Notes: generated by a model not told the origin, from the letters alone. A stretch of DNA of 64,000 nucleotides from CAWHJB01 sp963698715 (GCA_963698715.1 CAVORW010000002.1:62001-126000), one strand, 5' to 3'; counted from the first letter of the stretch, positions 48,373 through 58,495 are shown. Numbers and translations are program-made.

Positions 48373-49713
48373 ATGCGCAAGACATTTTCATTTGCACTAG
48401 CTGTTTTGATGATTTTTGGACTGCTGTTGAGCGCCTGCGCAACACCAGCCCCCGAGCAACCTCAAGGCGATCAACCCGAAGCTCCCGCAGGGGATGCTCC
48501 GGTTACTCTCAAAGTCCTCGTTCACCAGAATCCACCGATGGTCGATTTTATGACCAAGTTTAACGATGAGTTCATGGCTAGACATCCGAATATCACGGTC
48601 GACATGGCCGTCGTGAACGCCAACGACCTCAGCACGGTCACCCAGACCCGCTTAACCGCGAACGACGTGGACGTTGTGGATATTTTCGGATTTGCGAATC
48701 CAGCTCAACCCTATATGAAAAACGTTGATCCGCCCAACTGGCAAACTTTGATTGAAGCGGGGTATCTGATGGATATCTCCGATCAACCATTCGTGAAGAA
48801 TTACGACGACGCGGCAATCAAGGACGCCGGGTCCTACGATGGCAAGGTTTATGGGATCAACCTCGGCCGCGTTTCCTATAGCGGCATCTACTATAATAAA
48901 GATCTATTCGCCGCCAACAATCTTCAGGTTCCCACAACCTGGAGCGAACTCGTGACAGCGTGCGAGACCTTTTCAGCTGCGGATATCCCCTGCATGACTG
49001 CCGGTGGTAAAGATGGTTGGCCAATCTTCGTCGGCGCTTATGGTTTGATCGGTTCCATTTATCCAGACCAGGCCGCCCTGGTTGAGGGTCTTTGGACAGG
49101 CACGATCAAATGGGACGATGCCAAATCTATGGAGATGTGGGACAAGATGCAGGTTTATGCTCAGAACATGATGGAATCAGGTGCAAGTGGTATTGCGGGT
49201 GATGCAGCGCCTGGCCGCTTTGCCTCTGGCGCAGTCGCCATGTTCCCGGGCGGCACCTGGTACGCTTCGGCAATCGAAGAGGCCCAGCCGGCCTTCGAAT
49301 GGGGCTATATCCCCTTCCCAGGCAGCGATAATCCAGACGATAACAAGTACCTGTTCGGGAAATATGATCAGGGTTGGGCGGTTGCAGACAAGACACAGAA
49401 CAAAGATGCTGCCATGCTCTACCTGAGCGAGTTTTCTGATCCGGCGAACTACCAGGCCTTTGCCAATGCAGTAGGCTTTATCCCCACCCAGCCCAACGCC
49501 ACCCTGGATACCCAGATCGGTACGGAAGTCGCACCCTATCTGGCTAATTTCCGTGTTGGTTATGAGCAGTACTGGGTTGCCCCCAAGGGCGCCGGCCAAT
49601 ACGCCAATCCCTTTGCTTCTTACTACAAACCTTTCGGAACCTTCGACGCGCCTCAAGAGTTGGCTCAAAAGGTTCAGGCAGACTTGCAGTCTGGTCTCGA
49701 CGCCAACCAATAG
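48373..49713 (+). CDS. Sugar ABC transporter substrate-binding lipoprotein
   Basis: 446 residues, family 1 extracellular solute-binding protein. Lipobox LLLSAC, then VTLKVLVHQNPPMVDFMTKFNDEF and the typical C-terminal YLSEFSDPANYQAFANAVGFIPTQPNA. It should bind an oligosaccharide outside the cell and pass it to the permeases. First gene of the operon, with AAGGAGA before the ATG; a hairpin separates it from the permeases, as often seen where the binding protein is made in excess. Confidence 0.95.
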   Translation: MRKTFSFALAVLMIFGLLLSACATPAPEQPQGDQPEAPAGDAPVTLKVLVHQNPPMVDFMTKFNDEFMARHPNITVDMAVVNANDLSTVTQTRLTANDVDVVDIFGFANPAQPYMKNVDPPNWQTLIEAGYLMDISDQPFVKNYDDAAIKDAGSYDGKVYGINLGRVSYSGIYYNKDLFAANNLQVPTTWSELVTACETFSAADIPCMTAGGKDGWPIFVGAYGLIGSIYPDQAALVEGLWTGTIKWDDAKSMEMWDKMQVYAQNMMESGASGIAGDAAPGRFASGAVAMFPGGTWYASAIEEAQPAFEWGYIPFPGSDNPDDNKYLFGKYDQGWAVADKTQNKDAAMLYLSEFSDPANYQAFANAVGFIPTQPNATLDTQIGTEVAPYLANFRVGYEQYWVAPKGAGQYANPFASYYKPFGTFDAPQELAQKVQADLQSGLDANQ

Positions 49714-49732
49714 ATAAATAGTGTTTTCCCCT

Positions 49733-49763
49733 GGCAGGCTTCTCGCTCTTTGAGAAGCCTGCC
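49733..49763 (+). terminator. Intercistronic hairpin behind the binding-protein gene
   Basis: GGCAGGCTTCTC (49733-49744) pairs with 49752-49763, loop of 7. No T tract. In many sugar ABC operons such a hairpin protects the first message or weakens read-through. Confidence 0.7.
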
Positions 49764-49790
49764 TCCTAAAATCCAGATTGGAGGCAGAAC

Positions 49791-50720
49791 ATGATTGGCT
49801 ATCACTTCGGCCGCGGGCGGGCAAAATGGACGCCTTACCTGTTTCTTGTACCCGGGATTTTTATTTACCTGCTCATTGCCCTGGGGCCATCACTGGCGAC
49901 CAGTGTTTACTCGTTTACAGATGCAACCGGCATCAGAGGCGCACCAGTCAATTGGATTGGCCTGGATAACTTCCGGGAATTCCTCTTTCTTGGCCAGGCG
50001 TCAATTGATAACTACTCAGCACTTGGTCGGACACTGGTATTTTGCTTCTTTGTGACCACCATTCAATTTACCCTTGGGTTGATAGTAGCGGTTCTGGTTA
50101 ATCAACGACTTAAAGGGACCAACTTTTTCCGAACGCTCTATTTCATGCCCGTGATCCTGGGCGCAGTCATCCAGGGCTTAATCTGGTCACTTTTCCTGTA
50201 TCCATTGGGTGGTCCGGTCGCCAGGATCCTCGAATTCTTTGGCACCCGATCCGAGTTTTTTGGGGGACAGCCCACCGAGGCCTTTGCCTGGGTCATCGTC
50301 GTTCAGATCTGGGCCAATCTTGGCACGACCATGATCATCTTCATTTCAGGTCTGCAGACGATACCAGACGAGCTCTACGAAGCCGCCCGGATTGACGGCG
50401 CCAGCGGATGGCAGGTTTTTCGGAACGTTACCTGGCCTTTGCTGACACCCAGCGTCAACACCAACCTGCTTCTGAACATCATCGGTTCGCTCCAAGCCTG
50501 GCAGCTGTTTCTGGTATTAATCGGCTACCGGAATGGAACGCAAGTCTTAGGATACTTGATTTATGCAACTGGTTTTGGCCAGACATCTGGAAGTGTAACG
50601 AGCAGCTTCCGTCAAGGATATGCCGCAGCCGCTTCCATTGTCCTATTCTTCCTGGTTTTAATCCTGGGTCTGGCGACTCAAACTGCCTTGCAGCGTAGAG
50701 AAGAGAGGATTTTAGGATGA
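49791..50720 (+). CDS. Sugar ABC transporter permease (MalF/UgpA type)
   Basis: 309 residues, six TM helices. The EAA loop is DELYEAARIDGASGWQVFRNVTWPLLTP. First membrane subunit of the importer; the stop overlaps the next start (ATGA). No ATP-binding protein gene is in the window, so the operon relies on a shared MsmK-type ATPase. Confidence 0.95.
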   Translation: MIGYHFGRGRAKWTPYLFLVPGIFIYLLIALGPSLATSVYSFTDATGIRGAPVNWIGLDNFREFLFLGQASIDNYSALGRTLVFCFFVTTIQFTLGLIVAVLVNQRLKGTNFFRTLYFMPVILGAVIQGLIWSLFLYPLGGPVARILEFFGTRSEFFGGQPTEAFAWVIVVQIWANLGTTMIIFISGLQTIPDELYEAARIDGASGWQVFRNVTWPLLTPSVNTNLLLNIIGSLQAWQLFLVLIGYRNGTQVLGYLIYATGFGQTSGSVTSSFRQGYAAAASIVLFFLVLILGLATQTALQRREERILG

Positions 50721-51583
50721 GTACTACCATGACACCCAAAGCTGCACCGTTAGTCAACGAGATTAGTGAAAGGCGGGTTAATTGGGGGCGGATCGTATCC
50801 TATCTGGCTCTGATCATCTTTGCGATCATTTACGCCGGGCCACTATTGATGCTGGTCAATACGGCCTTTAAGACCCTGCCATCCTTCATGAAAGATGCAG
50901 TCGCAGTCACTGAGAGCATCAATTTCGAGAATTTCGTGGATGCCTGGACCAAAGCTAACTTCCCTCGCTACCTTACCAATACGCTGGTCTACACGGTGTC
51001 TGCAACCGTGATTTATATTATCACTGCCGTGTTTGTTGCCTTCCCAATTGCCCGAGGTTATGTCAGAGGCGCAAACTGGATCTTAACCATGTTCGTGATC
51101 GCCTTATTTTTGCCACCGGCTCTGATCCCACAATTTCAGCTGATGTTAGGCCTGGGTTTATATAACAACCCGGTCGGGTATATTATGTTGTTTTTGACCA
51201 ATCCGATCGGGATCGTAATCCTGGTAAACTACATTAAATCAGTGCCCAAGGAATTGGATGAGGCAGCAGCTCTGGATGGCTGTGGATACTTCCGATTTGT
51301 GACTGCAGTAGTGTTCCCATTAATTCAGCCCGCCATCGCCACCGTTGCTGTGCTGCACGCGATCGGTATCTGGAACGAGCTCATTCTACCAACCATCTAT
51401 CTGACCAGCCAGGAATATTACCCGATCACGCGCGGGATGATCGTCTTTCAGGGTGTCTACGGTAGCAACTGGCCGACCCTGGCAGCCGCTGTCTTGATCA
51501 TGACCCTGCCAATGCTGGCTATTTTCCTTTTGCTTCAACGCTATATCATTTCGGGCCTGACCCAAGGAGCAGTGAAAGGATAA
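50717..51583 (+). CDS. Sugar ABC transporter permease (MalG/UgpE type)
   Basis: 288 residues, six TM helices. The EAA loop is KELDEAAALDGCGYFRFVTAVVFPLI. Second membrane subunit; it ends the transporter part of the operon, with a 13-bp hairpin 75 bases later. Confidence 0.95.
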   Translation: MSTTMTPKAAPLVNEISERRVNWGRIVSYLALIIFAIIYAGPLLMLVNTAFKTLPSFMKDAVAVTESINFENFVDAWTKANFPRYLTNTLVYTVSATVIYIITAVFVAFPIARGYVRGANWILTMFVIALFLPPALIPQFQLMLGLGLYNNPVGYIMLFLTNPIGIVILVNYIKSVPKELDEAAALDGCGYFRFVTAVVFPLIQPAIATVAVLHAIGIWNELILPTIYLTSQEYYPITRGMIVFQGVYGSNWPTLAAAVLIMTLPMLAIFLLLQRYIISGLTQGAVKG

Positions 51584-51657
51584 GGTTGAAGGAAGTCTAG
51601 TCTTATCATTGTCTTGCCTAAGATACTGTTTGCCGTGATGAAGCCGGCCTCCATGGA

Positions 51658-51686
51658 ATGATTGGGGGCAAGATGCCCCCAATCAT
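51658..51686. repeat. 13-bp palindrome before the dehydratase gene
   Basis: ATGATTGGGGGCA (51658-51670) and its complement (51674-51686) with a 3-base loop. It lies between permease and dehydratase, 17 bases before the latter's start. Without a T tract it may be a processing or attenuation site. Confidence 0.8.
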
Positions 51687-51702
51687 GACTTACCTAGGTT
51701 GA

Positions 51703-52911
51703 ATGATGTCACCTGCTGTCCGGATTCGAGATATCAAGACCATTTTGACCCAGCCGGGTCGATCACGTCTTGCCATTGTAAAGCTAATCACGACGGAACC
51801 CGGCTTGTATGGACTGGGGTGTGCGACCTTTACACAGCGGATTTTTGCTGTCCAGGCAGCAGTCGAACGCCATCTCAAACCTTTCCTGATCGGTCGCGAC
51901 GTCGATCGCATTGAGGAAATCTGGCAGATGGCTATGGTCCATGGTTACTGGCGGAATGGTCCAGTGCTTAACAATGCCATCTCTGGCGTTGATCAAGCCC
52001 TGTGGGACATCAAGGGAAAACGCGCTGGTATGCCGTTGTTCCAGCTCTTTGGCGGCAAAACTCGTGAAGCGGCTGCAGTATATGTGCACGCCGACGGCCG
52101 CAATCCGCAAGAGGTTGAAGCCAATGTAAGGAAGTTCATCGAGCAAGGCTTCCGTTATGTCAGGGTTCAGATGGGCGGCTATGGGGGGCAACCGGTTGAT
52201 TTGGTTAAGCCTGAGCATGCTCCAGAGGGAAATTATTTCGATCCAAGAGCGTACAGTCGCAACATGTTAAACATGATCGAGTACGTGCGCGGGCAAACCA
52301 ATAATGCGGTTGAGCTGTTACACGACGTGCACGAGCGCTTATCACCAATCGATGCACTGCAGTTCGCCAAAGATGTTGAACCCTATAAACTGTTTTTTCT
52401 CGAAGATGTGCTGGCGCCGGAGGATATCGGCTGGTTCAAGACCATCCGCCAACAAAGTGCGACTCCGCTTGCAATGGGCGAGTTGTTTAACAACCCCCAC
52501 GAGTGGCAGGGACTGATCTCGGAACGCCTGATCGATTTTATCCGAATTCATATCAGCCAGATCGGTGGGATTACGGCGGCGCGCAGTCTGGCCATTTTCG
52601 CTGGCGCATTTGGTGTTCGCACCGCATGGCACGGACCGGGTGACACCTCGCCGGTTGGGCATGCTGCCAATCTGCATCTTGATGTTTGGGCCCCAAATTT
52701 TGGCATTCAGGAGTGGTATGGTCCTTCGGAGCTTGAATATGAGATGTTCCCTGGCTTGCCTGAAGTTCGGAACGGTTACCTATACCCCAATGATCAGCCT
52801 GGTCTGGGAATCGATATCGATGAACAGCTGGCCGCCAAATATCCCTGTGAAGAAATCGTTGAGCAATGGACCCAAACACGGCTTCCGGATGGAAGCCCAA
52901 CTCGCCCATAA
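51703..52911 (+). CDS. Mannonate dehydratase-like enolase superfamily protein (ManD group)
   Basis: 402 residues. N-terminal capping domain, then a TIM barrel with ELLHDVHERLSP, FFLEDVLAPED, GELFNNPHEW and TAWHGPGDTSPVGHAAN, the ManD/RspA signatures (metal-binding acid residues at the ends of the barrel strands and the HGPGD loop). ManD-group enzymes dehydrate D-mannonate or D-gluconate, and some show little activity. An acid-sugar enzyme in a glucan locus is unexpected; it may act on an oxidised sugar. Confidence 0.9.
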   Translation: MMSPAVRIRDIKTILTQPGRSRLAIVKLITTEPGLYGLGCATFTQRIFAVQAAVERHLKPFLIGRDVDRIEEIWQMAMVHGYWRNGPVLNNAISGVDQALWDIKGKRAGMPLFQLFGGKTREAAAVYVHADGRNPQEVEANVRKFIEQGFRYVRVQMGGYGGQPVDLVKPEHAPEGNYFDPRAYSRNMLNMIEYVRGQTNNAVELLHDVHERLSPIDALQFAKDVEPYKLFFLEDVLAPEDIGWFKTIRQQSATPLAMGELFNNPHEWQGLISERLIDFIRIHISQIGGITAARSLAIFAGAFGVRTAWHGPGDTSPVGHAANLHLDVWAPNFGIQEWYGPSELEYEMFPGLPEVRNGYLYPNDQPGLGIDIDEQLAAKYPCEEIVEQWTQTRLPDGSPTRP

Positions 52912-52974
52912 AATTAAGGGATTAAATGAAAGTTTCACATAAATTCATTCCACGAAATTTCTCAGGTATCGTTT

Positions 52975-53790
52975 GTGGATAAGGAACTTGAAACTCTTTA
53001 TCATTCAGCTGCGCCTCATTATCCGGAGTTAAAAGGCCAGGTTGCAGTAGTCACCGGAGCAGCCCAGGGAATCGGCCAGGGAATCGCTGTGCGCCTGGCC
53101 CATGAAGGAATGCGAGTTGTACTGGCGGATAAAGATCCGGAGGCATTGACAAATACCACCAACTTTCTGCGCCAGCTGGGTGCAATAGTTTTGGAGTTTG
53201 TCGGCGATCTTAGCCAATCGAATGTGATACAAACCCTCTTTGATAAAACCATCGAAACATTCCAGAGCGTTGATTTACTGGTTAATAATGCGGCCGATAT
53301 ACAACGCAGAAGATTGCTAGACGAACATCAAGCCTTGTTAGAACAGCAGTTAGCGACCAACATTCGGGGGCCGTATCTCTGCTCCTATCAGGCAGCCAAA
53401 TGGATGCGCACAGGCAGCGGGGGCAGCATCATTCACATTTCATCTGTCGGAGCGCTGCGGGCCCATGAAAAAGGGCTTCCTTACGACGTCACCAAGGGTG
53501 CGATCGACGCCATGACGCGCGCTATGGCTATTGATTTAGCCGAGTACAACATCCGGGTGAACGCCATAGCCCCGGGTGTGACGCACACCTATCGATGGCC
53601 CGCCGCTGATCATCCCATTATTCAAACTGTGACCGAAAGGATACCCTTGCGGCGATTTGGAACGGTTTCAGATATCAGCGCGCTGGCAGCATTTCTGGCT
53701 TCATCCGAGTCAAGTTACATTACTGGTCAGATCCTTTACGTGGATGGTGGGATCACAGCACAATTGAGCCCGCCAGGAAACAGACTATGA
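52975..53790 (+). CDS. Short-chain dehydrogenase/reductase
   Basis: 271 residues from GTG 52975. VVTGAAQGIGQGIAV (NAD(P) binding), NNAA, IIHISSVGA (catalytic Ser) and YDVTKGAID (Tyr and Lys) are all present. C-terminal GQILYVDGGITAQ. It follows the ManD-like gene by 63 bases and may oxidise or reduce the same sugar acid; the substrate is not known. Confidence 0.92.
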   Translation: MDKELETLYHSAAPHYPELKGQVAVVTGAAQGIGQGIAVRLAHEGMRVVLADKDPEALTNTTNFLRQLGAIVLEFVGDLSQSNVIQTLFDKTIETFQSVDLLVNNAADIQRRRLLDEHQALLEQQLATNIRGPYLCSYQAAKWMRTGSGGSIIHISSVGALRAHEKGLPYDVTKGAIDAMTRAMAIDLAEYNIRVNAIAPGVTHTYRWPAADHPIIQTVTERIPLRRFGTVSDISALAAFLASSESSYITGQILYVDGGITAQLSPPGNRL

Positions 53791-53922
53791 CCGTATCAAT
53801 CCCGATGCGGCAATTATTGCATGGCTAAGCGATGCGGGTGCTCGAGAAGAATGCCCGCACAACGGAAATTCCAACTGCCTACTCGTTGGATTTTATTGCT
53901 TGAATAGAAAGGAGAACCTTCG

Positions 53923-56900
53923 ATGAAAAAAATTGCGGTCCTCATGCTGATTGTATTCGTGATGAGCTTCCTGCCAGGCCTGGTCATACCGACCTCGGCT
54001 GGGACGGACATCCTGGCGGACTTTGAAGGCTTAACTACCCCCCTCGAATTCTTTGTCTTTTCTGGGAGTAGCAGTGTCACAACCACACCCATGACCGTGA
54101 CTGACAGTGATCCACTGGCTCGGCCCGGCCAATCGGGGAATAACGACATTTTGGACGTTACCTATAACGTGTTTGATTTTGGCGGCTTTGGCCAGTCGTT
54201 TGAGGTGGCCGGTGCCCAGGACTGGAGCAACTACACATCGTTTGATTTCTGGTTCTTTGGCACCGGCAGCGGGTTTACTTACCAGGCCGAAATCTCTGAC
54301 AATCGCTCTGACCCAGCTGTCGACACATCCGAACGCTTTGATTACGCATTCACGGACAACACCCCTGGATGGCAGTTAATCAGCATCCCCTTTACTGACT
54401 TCACACGCGCCACAGATTTCCAGCCCGGCGGCGCACCCAATGATGGTTTTACCCTTACTGAAATTTGGGCCTGGGCAGTTGTTCTGCCGCTGGGAGCGGA
54501 CACGGTTTATTTCGATGACTTCGGCTTGGGCAGGACCCCAATTGATGATTTCGAGTCTGGGCTGCCAGCCGGCATAGATGGAAACGGTGTCGCAATCGGC
54601 TTCATAACTTTCAGTGATGGGAGTCCTGTCGCTATAACTACGACTGGCGCGTACCCAGCGCCTGTGCCTGGCGAAATGGCTGGCAACAATGTGCTCCAGC
54701 TAGACGCAAACGTTATCTCGTTTGCCGGTTTTGTGCACGCCTTTGAGAATGCCGCTGTGGATTCCTGGGTTTCTCAGGACTGGAGCACTTTTGAAGGGGT
54801 AAGCTTCTGGCTTTATGGCAACAACAGCGGCACTGACCTCTTCGTCGACCTGTTAGAAAATCGCAATCCCGGCTCGACCAGCGACGATGCCGAACGCTGG
54901 ACAGTTGCCTTCAAGGATGACTTTTCCGGTTGGCAATACTTCGAGTTTCCGTTTGCCAGTTTCACTCGCAAGGAAATCGGCAATGGTGCGCCGAATGACG
55001 GCTTGAGCCTAACTGAGGTCCATGGCTGGGCCTTCGGCACACTTAACACTGGTGGACCTCGCATCTACTACCTTGATGATGTCGGGCTATATGGCGTTGC
55101 TGAGATTCCTGCCTTAGCAGTGAGCTTCACTTCCAACAACTATAACGTGCCTGAAGGCACCACCGGGCTTATCACAGTCAAGCTGAACCGGTCGATGACC
55201 GCCGAGGACCCGGCCCAGGTGTCGGTTGATTATGCTACCGAAGCTGGTACGCCCGTTCCAGACCGCGAGTACATTCCAACTGCGGGTACGCTGACCTTCA
55301 TCAACGGTGGTCCTGCGGAGTTAAGCTTCGCTCTGCAAACTTTTGACGACAGTAAGTACGAGGGCGATGAGCGGGTGCTTCTGCGCCTTACCAACCCTGT
55401 CGATGTTGCGCCCGGCTTCATCCAGCAGGCCACAGGGACGATCGTCGACGACGATGCTTTTGATCCAAACCTGCTTGATGACTTTGAGAAAGGAATCAAT
55501 TTATGGCACTCTTCGGCAGATGCCACACTCTCCATTCTGGAGATTGCTGGCGACGATAGTCAATCTCTGCCAGGCCAGGGCGCTTTTGAGAGTGTCCTAA
55601 AGGTCGTCACTCCTATCGAAGAGCCCAGTCCAAAACTTCAGAAGCAGCAAGCACGCGATATTTTGGATGTGCTGCTGCCCGCCAGCAACCGGATCACTAA
55701 ATATCGTATCGAGAGTGCCATCCGACGAATCGAGCAAAGCCTGAATCCATCTTATTGGGAGAGTAGCTTCGTCTTGGATCAATATAGAGGCAGTCTTGTT
55801 TTTGTGCGCGAGCAGCAGGCGGTCTTAAATTTGATGTTTATTGCCGGTTCTAGGGCTCCCGAGTCTATTGAAGCGCAAAGAGCTATTGACCTGCTTGTTG
55901 CTGCTGATGAAACCCTGGCACAGGTTGCAATCAATCGTGCCACGATAAACGGTGGAACTGCTAGAGATATCGATAAGGCTGAACTTCAGTTGATTGAGGC
56001 ACAGAACTCAGTAGCTGCAGGTCAGTTCTTCCGGGCCATTGGCCGCTATCGAAATGCCTGGTATTTTGCTACAAAATCTGTGCGAGGCATGGCGTTGGCG
56101 CCGACCACCTTTGGCAGAGACTTCGCCATCGGCCAGAACTGGAGCTTTAGCGATGGCCTTAAGTTTTGGTACTATGGCCAGAACACTGGCGACGTGATCA
56201 CGGCTGAGCTGCTGGACAACCGCGCCCCAGATCCAGGCCCGGATGGCTGGTCGATGGTCTGGAATGATGAATTCAACAGTCCGGCGGGCACGCCGCCGAG
56301 TGCAGCTAAATGGGGCTACGAAATCGGCGATGGCTCCCTAAACGGCATTCCTGGCTGGGGTAATGATGAGTTGCAGTATTACAGCGACGATCCGGCCAAC
56401 GCCGCCACTGATGGCAACGGCGATCTGGTGCTCACGGTCAGGGACGCGGATGGTTCCTTGCAGTGCTACTATGGTCCTTGCCAATACACCTCTGCCCGGC
56501 TTGTTTCGAAACACAAATCGGAATTTGCCTATGGGCGTATCGAAGCTCGCATACAAGTTCCCTCCGGAGGCCCCGGCCTGTGGCCTGCCTTCTGGAGCCT
56601 GGGTACGGATATCGATCAGGTCAGTTGGCCACAAACCGGTGAAATCGACTTCATGGAATACGTTAGCCGGCTGCCAACCGAGATTTTTGGCACGATTCAC
56701 GGCCCCGGTTATTCAGGTGGACAGTCATACGGCAATGTATACGATTTCGGTGAGCCGGTCTCCAACGCATATCACACCTTTGCGATCGAATGGGAACCGG
56801 ACCTGATCAAGTGGTATGTAGATGGAATCCTATACCACTCAGCCACCCCGGCCGACGTGTCTCCAAATCAGTGGGTGTTCAATGACCCGGTTTACTTGTT

Positions 56901-58320
56901 GTTAAACGTGGCCGTAGGCGGCAATTTTGGGGGTGCCGTAAGCCCGGATACAACCTTCCCACAGGAGATGCGGGTAGATTACGTACGGGTCTACCAGGGT
57001 CCGGATACGGCTGAACGCTTTGAGGCCAATTTTGTAGATGACTTCACCGGGTGGCAGGAAGTTACCCTGCCGTTCGACAGCTTTATGCGCAGCGCCATCC
57101 AGCCTGAGAGCGCTCCTAACGATGGTCTCGGCCTGACCGAGGTTTGGGGTTATGGCTTTAGGTTGCCTGAAGGGGGCATAACAACCGGACATCTGCTGTT
57201 CGATCAAGTACGTCTGATACAGCCTAGTGCTATCACGGTGACAAATACCGGCAACGATGGAGAAGGTTCGTTGCGACAGGCGCTGGCAAACATTGCCATG
57301 GATGGCATAATCACCTTTGACCCCGCGTTGGCGGGCGGCACCATAGCGCTTACTTCTGGCCCATTGGTCCCCAACGTTAGCGTCACTATTGATGCATCAG
57401 ATGCGCCAGGTTTGTCCATCAATGGTGGTGGAACCGATCGAGCGCTCATCGTAAATGCTGGCCTGAACGTAAATGTCAGCAACCTCACAATAACCAACGG
57501 TTTTGGGTTTGAGCTGGCCGGAGGCGTGTTGAACAACGGCAACCTTGCCCTAAACCAGGTCATTTTAGCGAACAACCTGGTCACGACCAGCGGTAATGAC
57601 TTCTGGAAGGGAGGTGGCGGCATCTATAACGGTGATGGCAGTACCCTTTTACTGACCGACAGCACCGTCCGTGATAACAGTGTCAGTGGTGGTCCGGGCG
57701 GCGGCGTGTATGGCTACTTTAACTCAGTCGTCACGATCGAACGCAGTACACTTAGTGGGAACAGCGCCAGTGATGTCGGCGGCGGAATTCGCTCGCTTGG
57801 CAATATCGCCATAGCCAACAGTACGATCAGTGGAAATGCCTCAACGGGCTGGCATGGCGGTGCGATCTTCCATACCGACGGCGTTATGAACATTCTTAAC
57901 AGCACTATCGCCAACAACACCGCACCACCAAGCACCACTGGTGGCGTCTTTGTCGGCACGTTCACCGCCGGCGCTCCGGATCTAACTCTGGTCAACAGCA
58001 TTGTGTCGGGCAACTCGGATGTCCAATGCTTTGTCGGGTACTTTGGTCCTGGAGTGCCTGAACTGATCTCGGGTGGGCACAACATCGCCAGTGATGGCTC
58101 ATGCAATCTGAGCGCGTTTGGGGATCAGCCGGGTACTGACCCCCTACTCGACGCCCTGGCAAATAACGGGGGGCCAACATTGACACAAGCTTTACTTCCC
58201 GGAAGTCCAGCACTGGATGCGGCCGACGCTTCGGTTTGCCCAGCCACGGATCAACGCGGCGTCACACGTCCGCAAGGTTCAGGTTGCGATATTGGGGCGT
58301 TTGAGGCGGTAGTACCATAA
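53923..58320 (+). CDS. Large secreted protein with GH16 domain nested in a carbohydrate-binding domain, plus beta-helix
   Basis: 1465 residues with an N-terminal signal. Parts: two similar CBM-like domains (about 27-205 and 206-392; each has GWQ..PF..FTR, then APNDG..LTE), a Calx-beta domain (about 396-513), a third CBM copy that starts at about 517, a helical insert (about 566-720), the rest of the CBM's first half to about 773, a GH16 domain (about 774-1025; catalytic E907, D909, E912 in GEIDFMEY), the second half of that CBM (about 1027-1100: DDFTGWQEVTLPFDSFMR), and a right-handed beta-helix (about 1102-1465, many GGG and NSTI repeats). GH16 is of the laminarinase type, cutting beta-1,3-glucan outside the cell. 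There is no sortase or anchor signal. Confidence 0.92.
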   Translation: MKKIAVLMLIVFVMSFLPGLVIPTSAGTDILADFEGLTTPLEFFVFSGSSSVTTTPMTVTDSDPLARPGQSGNNDILDVTYNVFDFGGFGQSFEVAGAQDWSNYTSFDFWFFGTGSGFTYQAEISDNRSDPAVDTSERFDYAFTDNTPGWQLISIPFTDFTRATDFQPGGAPNDGFTLTEIWAWAVVLPLGADTVYFDDFGLGRTPIDDFESGLPAGIDGNGVAIGFITFSDGSPVAITTTGAYPAPVPGEMAGNNVLQLDANVISFAGFVHAFENAAVDSWVSQDWSTFEGVSFWLYGNNSGTDLFVDLLENRNPGSTSDDAERWTVAFKDDFSGWQYFEFPFASFTRKEIGNGAPNDGLSLTEVHGWAFGTLNTGGPRIYYLDDVGLYGVAEIPALAVSFTSNNYNVPEGTTGLITVKLNRSMTAEDPAQVSVDYATEAGTPVPDREYIPTAGTLTFINGGPAELSFALQTFDDSKYEGDERVLLRLTNPVDVAPGFIQQATGTIVDDDAFDPNLLDDFEKGINLWHSSADATLSILEIAGDDSQSLPGQGAFESVLKVVTPIEEPSPKLQKQQARDILDVLLPASNRITKYRIESAIRRIEQSLNPSYWESSFVLDQYRGSLVFVREQQAVLNLMFIAGSRAPESIEAQRAIDLLVAADETLAQVAINRATINGGTARDIDKAELQLIEAQNSVAAGQFFRAIGRYRNAWYFATKSVRGMALAPTTFGRDFAIGQNWSFSDGLKFWYYGQNTGDVITAELLDNRAPDPGPDGWSMVWNDEFNSPAGTPPSAAKWGYEIGDGSLNGIPGWGNDELQYYSDDPANAATDGNGDLVLTVRDADGSLQCYYGPCQYTSARLVSKHKSEFAYGRIEARIQVPSGGPGLWPAFWSLGTDIDQVSWPQTGEIDFMEYVSRLPTEIFGTIHGPGYSGGQSYGNVYDFGEPVSNAYHTFAIEWEPDLIKWYVDGILYHSATPADVSPNQWVFNDPVYLLLNVAVGGNFGGAVSPDTTFPQEMRVDYVRVYQGPDTAERFEANFVDDFTGWQEVTLPFDSFMRSAIQPESAPNDGLGLTEVWGYGFRLPEGGITTGHLLFDQVRLIQPSAITVTNTGNDGEGSLRQALANIAMDGIITFDPALAGGTIALTSGPLVPNVSVTIDASDAPGLSINGGGTDRALIVNAGLNVNVSNLTITNGFGFELAGGVLNNGNLALNQVILANNLVTTSGNDFWKGGGGIYNGDGSTLLLTDSTVRDNSVSGGPGGGVYGYFNSVVTIERSTLSGNSASDVGGGIRSLGNIAIANSTISGNASTGWHGGAIFHTDGVMNILNSTIANNTAPPSTTGGVFVGTFTAGAPDLTLVNSIVSGNSDVQCFVGYFGPGVPELISGGHNIASDGSCNLSAFGDQPGTDPLLDALANNGGPTLTQALLPGSPALDAADASVCPATDQRGVTRPQGSGCDIGAFEAVVP

Positions 58321-58359
58321 TCCTGGGCCCTGACGGACTGCTATAATAAAACTCGCCTG

Positions 58360-58401
58360 GCTTCCTCCTTGAGCGAATGCCTTCTCGCTCGAGGAGGAAG
58401 C
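58360..58401. repeat. 17-base-arm palindrome between the two GH16 genes
   Basis: 58360-58376 pairs with 58385-58401 apart from one T-G pair, loop of 8. It begins GCTTCCTCCT. No T tract; probably ends the large gene's transcript. Confidence 0.75.
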
Positions 58402-58495
58402 ACCAAATCTTAAATCTTCAGTTTAAGTCTCCCGTTGGGCCGGGTTTCCCCCCGAACAATGAACACCTTCTAGTTGTGGAGTAAGGAGAATATCT

